This document shows, one piece after another, positions 33,171 to 34,415 of a stretch of DNA of 34,415 nt. The DNA is from Fluviibacter sp039805725 (lineage in GTDB: Bacteria; Pseudomonadota; Gammaproteobacteria; Burkholderiales; Rhodocyclaceae): assembly GCA_039805725.1 (NCBI GenBank), contig JBDLTT010000056.1, positions 1 through 34,415 of the forward strand, written 5' to 3'. The notes under the pieces are model-generated. The model worked only from the letters and a program-made list of their open reading frames with translations, was not told the origin of the DNA and made no database searches. Within the stretch, counting starts at the first letter, position 1; every line of letters begins with the position of its first letter. The position numbers and the translations under genes are program-made.

Positions 33171-34253
33171 TCACTCATATTTTGTAAATATCTCTTTCAG
33201 TCGATCTACAGTTTGTCGCCATCTCGGAGCTGTAGGCTTGCAAATAGAGTTTTGGTTCCCAAACATCCCGACTTCTTGCACGGCATCTTGGATAGGTACC
33301 GTCTGTAGCCACTTAACTGGAACAAAGTACTCGCATTTTTGGGGATCATCAGCAAACTGCTTGTGGTAACCAGCACGCTTCGCAACGTCCAGAACAGACC
33401 TCATACCGTTAGGCGTATTGACTTCAAAGGATTTGGCAGGCTCTAAACGGCCCAAAACTTTTGCAACTCCAACAAAGCCAGCGCCAGGTATCTTTACCCA
33501 CACACGATCACCCGGAGCAAGCAGTTGCAACGTTCTGCTATACCACGATCCACCACCAGCACAGATAAAACCGTATTCGACTGCATCAACCCACGACCGC
33601 TCTGATCCATCACCAAAAGAGTGATAGAACTCACCGTTCCAAGGCTCCGCATGAGCATCTGGTCTTGCAACAGCGTTAACCTGGGTTTCAGCCGGGTCGA
33701 TTAACCAAGACCTACTAATGTACTGCCCGTTCTCACTTGCAAAGACTTGGAAACACAACACGTTAATGGGTATGTCACGATCGCTCAAGTACCCGATGAT
33801 GCGTTCTGTACTTGCATCTAATGATGATGCGACGATGATAATTTGGTGACTGGAATTCAGGTTGTCTTCGTCAAGAGATGTCCCAAACTTACTGTTGAAC
33901 TCTGTCGCCAAGTTCTTACCATCTGAATATCGCGCATAAATCGCTGATATATCTTGTGGTTGCAATCTCTCTACCCACGAAGCATAGTCCAAGGACTGGG
34001 CAACTACGTCGCGAGGCGTCTTATCTCGCTTTAATTCAATCAGAACCAGAGAGCTGTCGGGTGCGATAGCCAACAGGTCAATAATGCCGCCATAACCAGT
34101 ACTTTCTTGCCGACCAATAATCATCCATTCATCAGACAGCATTCGTGGCGACGCGACAATCATCTCTTCAAGAAGCTTTTCGCTCTCAAGTATTGATTGT
34201 CTTAACTCTTGGGGAGCCGCACCCACTTTCCATAACGAGGTCTGAATCGGCAT
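33171..34253 (-). CDS. PD-(D/E)XK endonuclease (NucS/DUF91-like) with PUA/EVE-like C-terminal domain
   Basis: A 360-residue two-part protein. The N-terminal half has the restriction-endonuclease-like catalytic core: a helix with Glu29/Glu30 and PRML, Asp59 in GGIIDLLAIA, Glu73-x-Lys75 in LVLIELKR, and a following helix with Gln86 and Tyr90 (QSLDYASWV). This resembles NucS/DUF91-type and similar nucleases. The C-terminal half (about 205-360), with DAVEYGFICAGGG, LLAPGDRVWVKIPGAGFVGVAKV and EYFVPVKW, looks like a small beta-barrel of the PUA/EVE kind that can bind modified bases; this is my reading from pattern and is less sure. GGAG lies 6 bases before the ATG. Base composition is lower in GC than neighbours (one counted line 45%). 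It starts 34 bases after glmS with no terminator between. Defence or repair role is inferred. Confidence 0.8.
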   Translation of the reverse strand: MPIQTSLWKVGAAPQELRQSILESEKLLEEMIVASPRMLSDEWMIIGRQESTGYGGIIDLLAIAPDSSLVLIELKRDKTPRDVVAQSLDYASWVERLQPQDISAIYARYSDGKNLATEFNSKFGTSLDEDNLNSSHQIIIVASSLDASTERIIGYLSDRDIPINVLCFQVFASENGQYISRSWLIDPAETQVNAVARPDAHAEPWNGEFYHSFGDGSERSWVDAVEYGFICAGGGSWYSRTLQLLAPGDRVWVKIPGAGFVGVAKVLGRLEPAKSFEVNTPNGMRSVLDVAKRAGYHKQFADDPQKCEYFVPVKWLQTVPIQDAVQEVGMFGNQNSICKPTAPRWRQTVDRLKEIFTKYE

Positions 34254-34323
34254 ACCAAACTCCAGTACGTATCTATGGTCTGCGGCCTTATTCGACCGTC
34301 ACACTCTTCGCCAGGTTACGCGG
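34254..34323 (-). other. attTn7-type region: glmS 3' end and downstream spacer
   Basis: The last codons of glmS (encoding PRNLAKSVTVE) correspond to the region bound by TnsD in Tn7-like elements, which insert about 25 bases past the stop. The nuclease gene begins right there. I found no Tn7-like terminal repeats or target duplication. Confidence 0.4.
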
Positions 34324-34415
34324 TTTATCCACATCCGTACCCTTTGCCAGTGCCGTGTGATACGACAGCAGCTGTAGCGGTACCGTGTGCACGATCGGCG
34401 ACAGGCTACCGGCAT
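34288..34415 (-). CDS. glmS: Glucosamine-fructose-6-phosphate aminotransferase, C-terminal fragment
   Basis: The last 41 codons of glmS, read from the window edge to TAA (34288-34290). The residues SPIVHTVPLQLLSYHTALAKGTDVDKPRNLAKSVTVE are the highly conserved C-terminus of the isomerase domain, ending in the family's typical SVTVE. GlmS makes glucosamine-6-phosphate for peptidoglycan and LPS. No terminator is seen before the nuclease gene 34 bases downstream. Confidence 0.97.
   Translation of the reverse strand, partial: AGSLSPIVHTVPLQLLSYHTALAKGTDVDKPRNLAKSVTVE

Noticed and set aside
33095..34290. Tn7-like transposon ends around the nuclease gene
   Set aside because: No TGTGGGCGG-type terminal repeats, tns genes or target duplication were seen; the GGGCGG near 33133 belongs to the terminator stem.
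1..34415. CRISPR arrays, tRNA or rRNA genes, insertion sequences
   Set aside because: No regularly spaced repeats, no cloverleaf-type sequences and no transposase-like frames were recognised.

Overview
The window reads as a dense chromosomal segment of a Gram-negative proteobacterium, most likely a gammaproteobacterium. It has a Mla outer-membrane lipid transport operon, MurA, LPS heptose adenylyltransferase, TatABC, and a short-form HisG of the kind that pairs with HisZ. Codon use is GC-rich across most of it (hand-counted single lines reach the high 60s percent). A Halothiobacillus-like sulfur chemolithotroph is a guess from gene content only. No tRNA, rRNA, CRISPR array or insertion sequence was found, and no gap longer than 300 bases lacks a gene.

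Layout. 1-2304: most of a P-type cation ATPase (minus strand, C-terminus cut by the window edge). 2380-4444: sucCD (minus) with a strong intrinsic terminator. 4695-5453: a NIF3-family protein (minus), divergent from a YafJ-type class II glutamine amidotransferase (5492-6292, plus). 6280-11890 (minus): one long gene string, hisB-hisH-hisA-hisF-hisI-hisE-hinT-tatA-tatB-tatC. 11988-13046: hisC, on the opposite strand from the rest of the his genes. 13051-14168: a pair of short CHR-family (chromate-type) transporter genes. 14134-23180 (minus): mlaF-mlaE-mlaD-mlaA-mlaC-mlaB, an ABC-2 export pair (yadG/yadH-like), ibaG, murA, hisG, hisD. 23353-24689 (plus): a ferritin-like diiron protein coupled to rfaE2/hldE C-domain. 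24686-28404 (minus): an MFS transporter, ssb and kup. 28500-33094 (plus): uvrA and an OFA-family MFS transporter. 33171-34253 (minus): an AT-richer PD-(D/E)XK nuclease gene directly downstream of glmS, whose last 41 codons lie at 34288-34415.

How it fits together. Read on the minus strand, the core is the supercluster common in beta/gammaproteobacteria (mla - ibaG - murA - hisGD - hisC - hisBHAFIE - hinT - tatABC). Here it is broken at one point: hisC is inverted and a two-gene CHR transporter sits between hisD and hisC. The his set covers every pathway enzyme except the regulatory subunit HisZ and histidinol-phosphate phosphatase.

The most unusual features are: (1) the nuclease gene in the attTn7-type position behind glmS, with a PUA/EVE-like C-terminal half and different base composition, a candidate stand-alone defence gene; (2) the rearranged his locus; (3) a GC-rich hairpin plus T-tract between tatA and tatB that could set TatA excess; (4) a diiron oxidase-like protein translationally coupled to an LPS heptose gene; (5) an MlaA without a lipobox cysteine.
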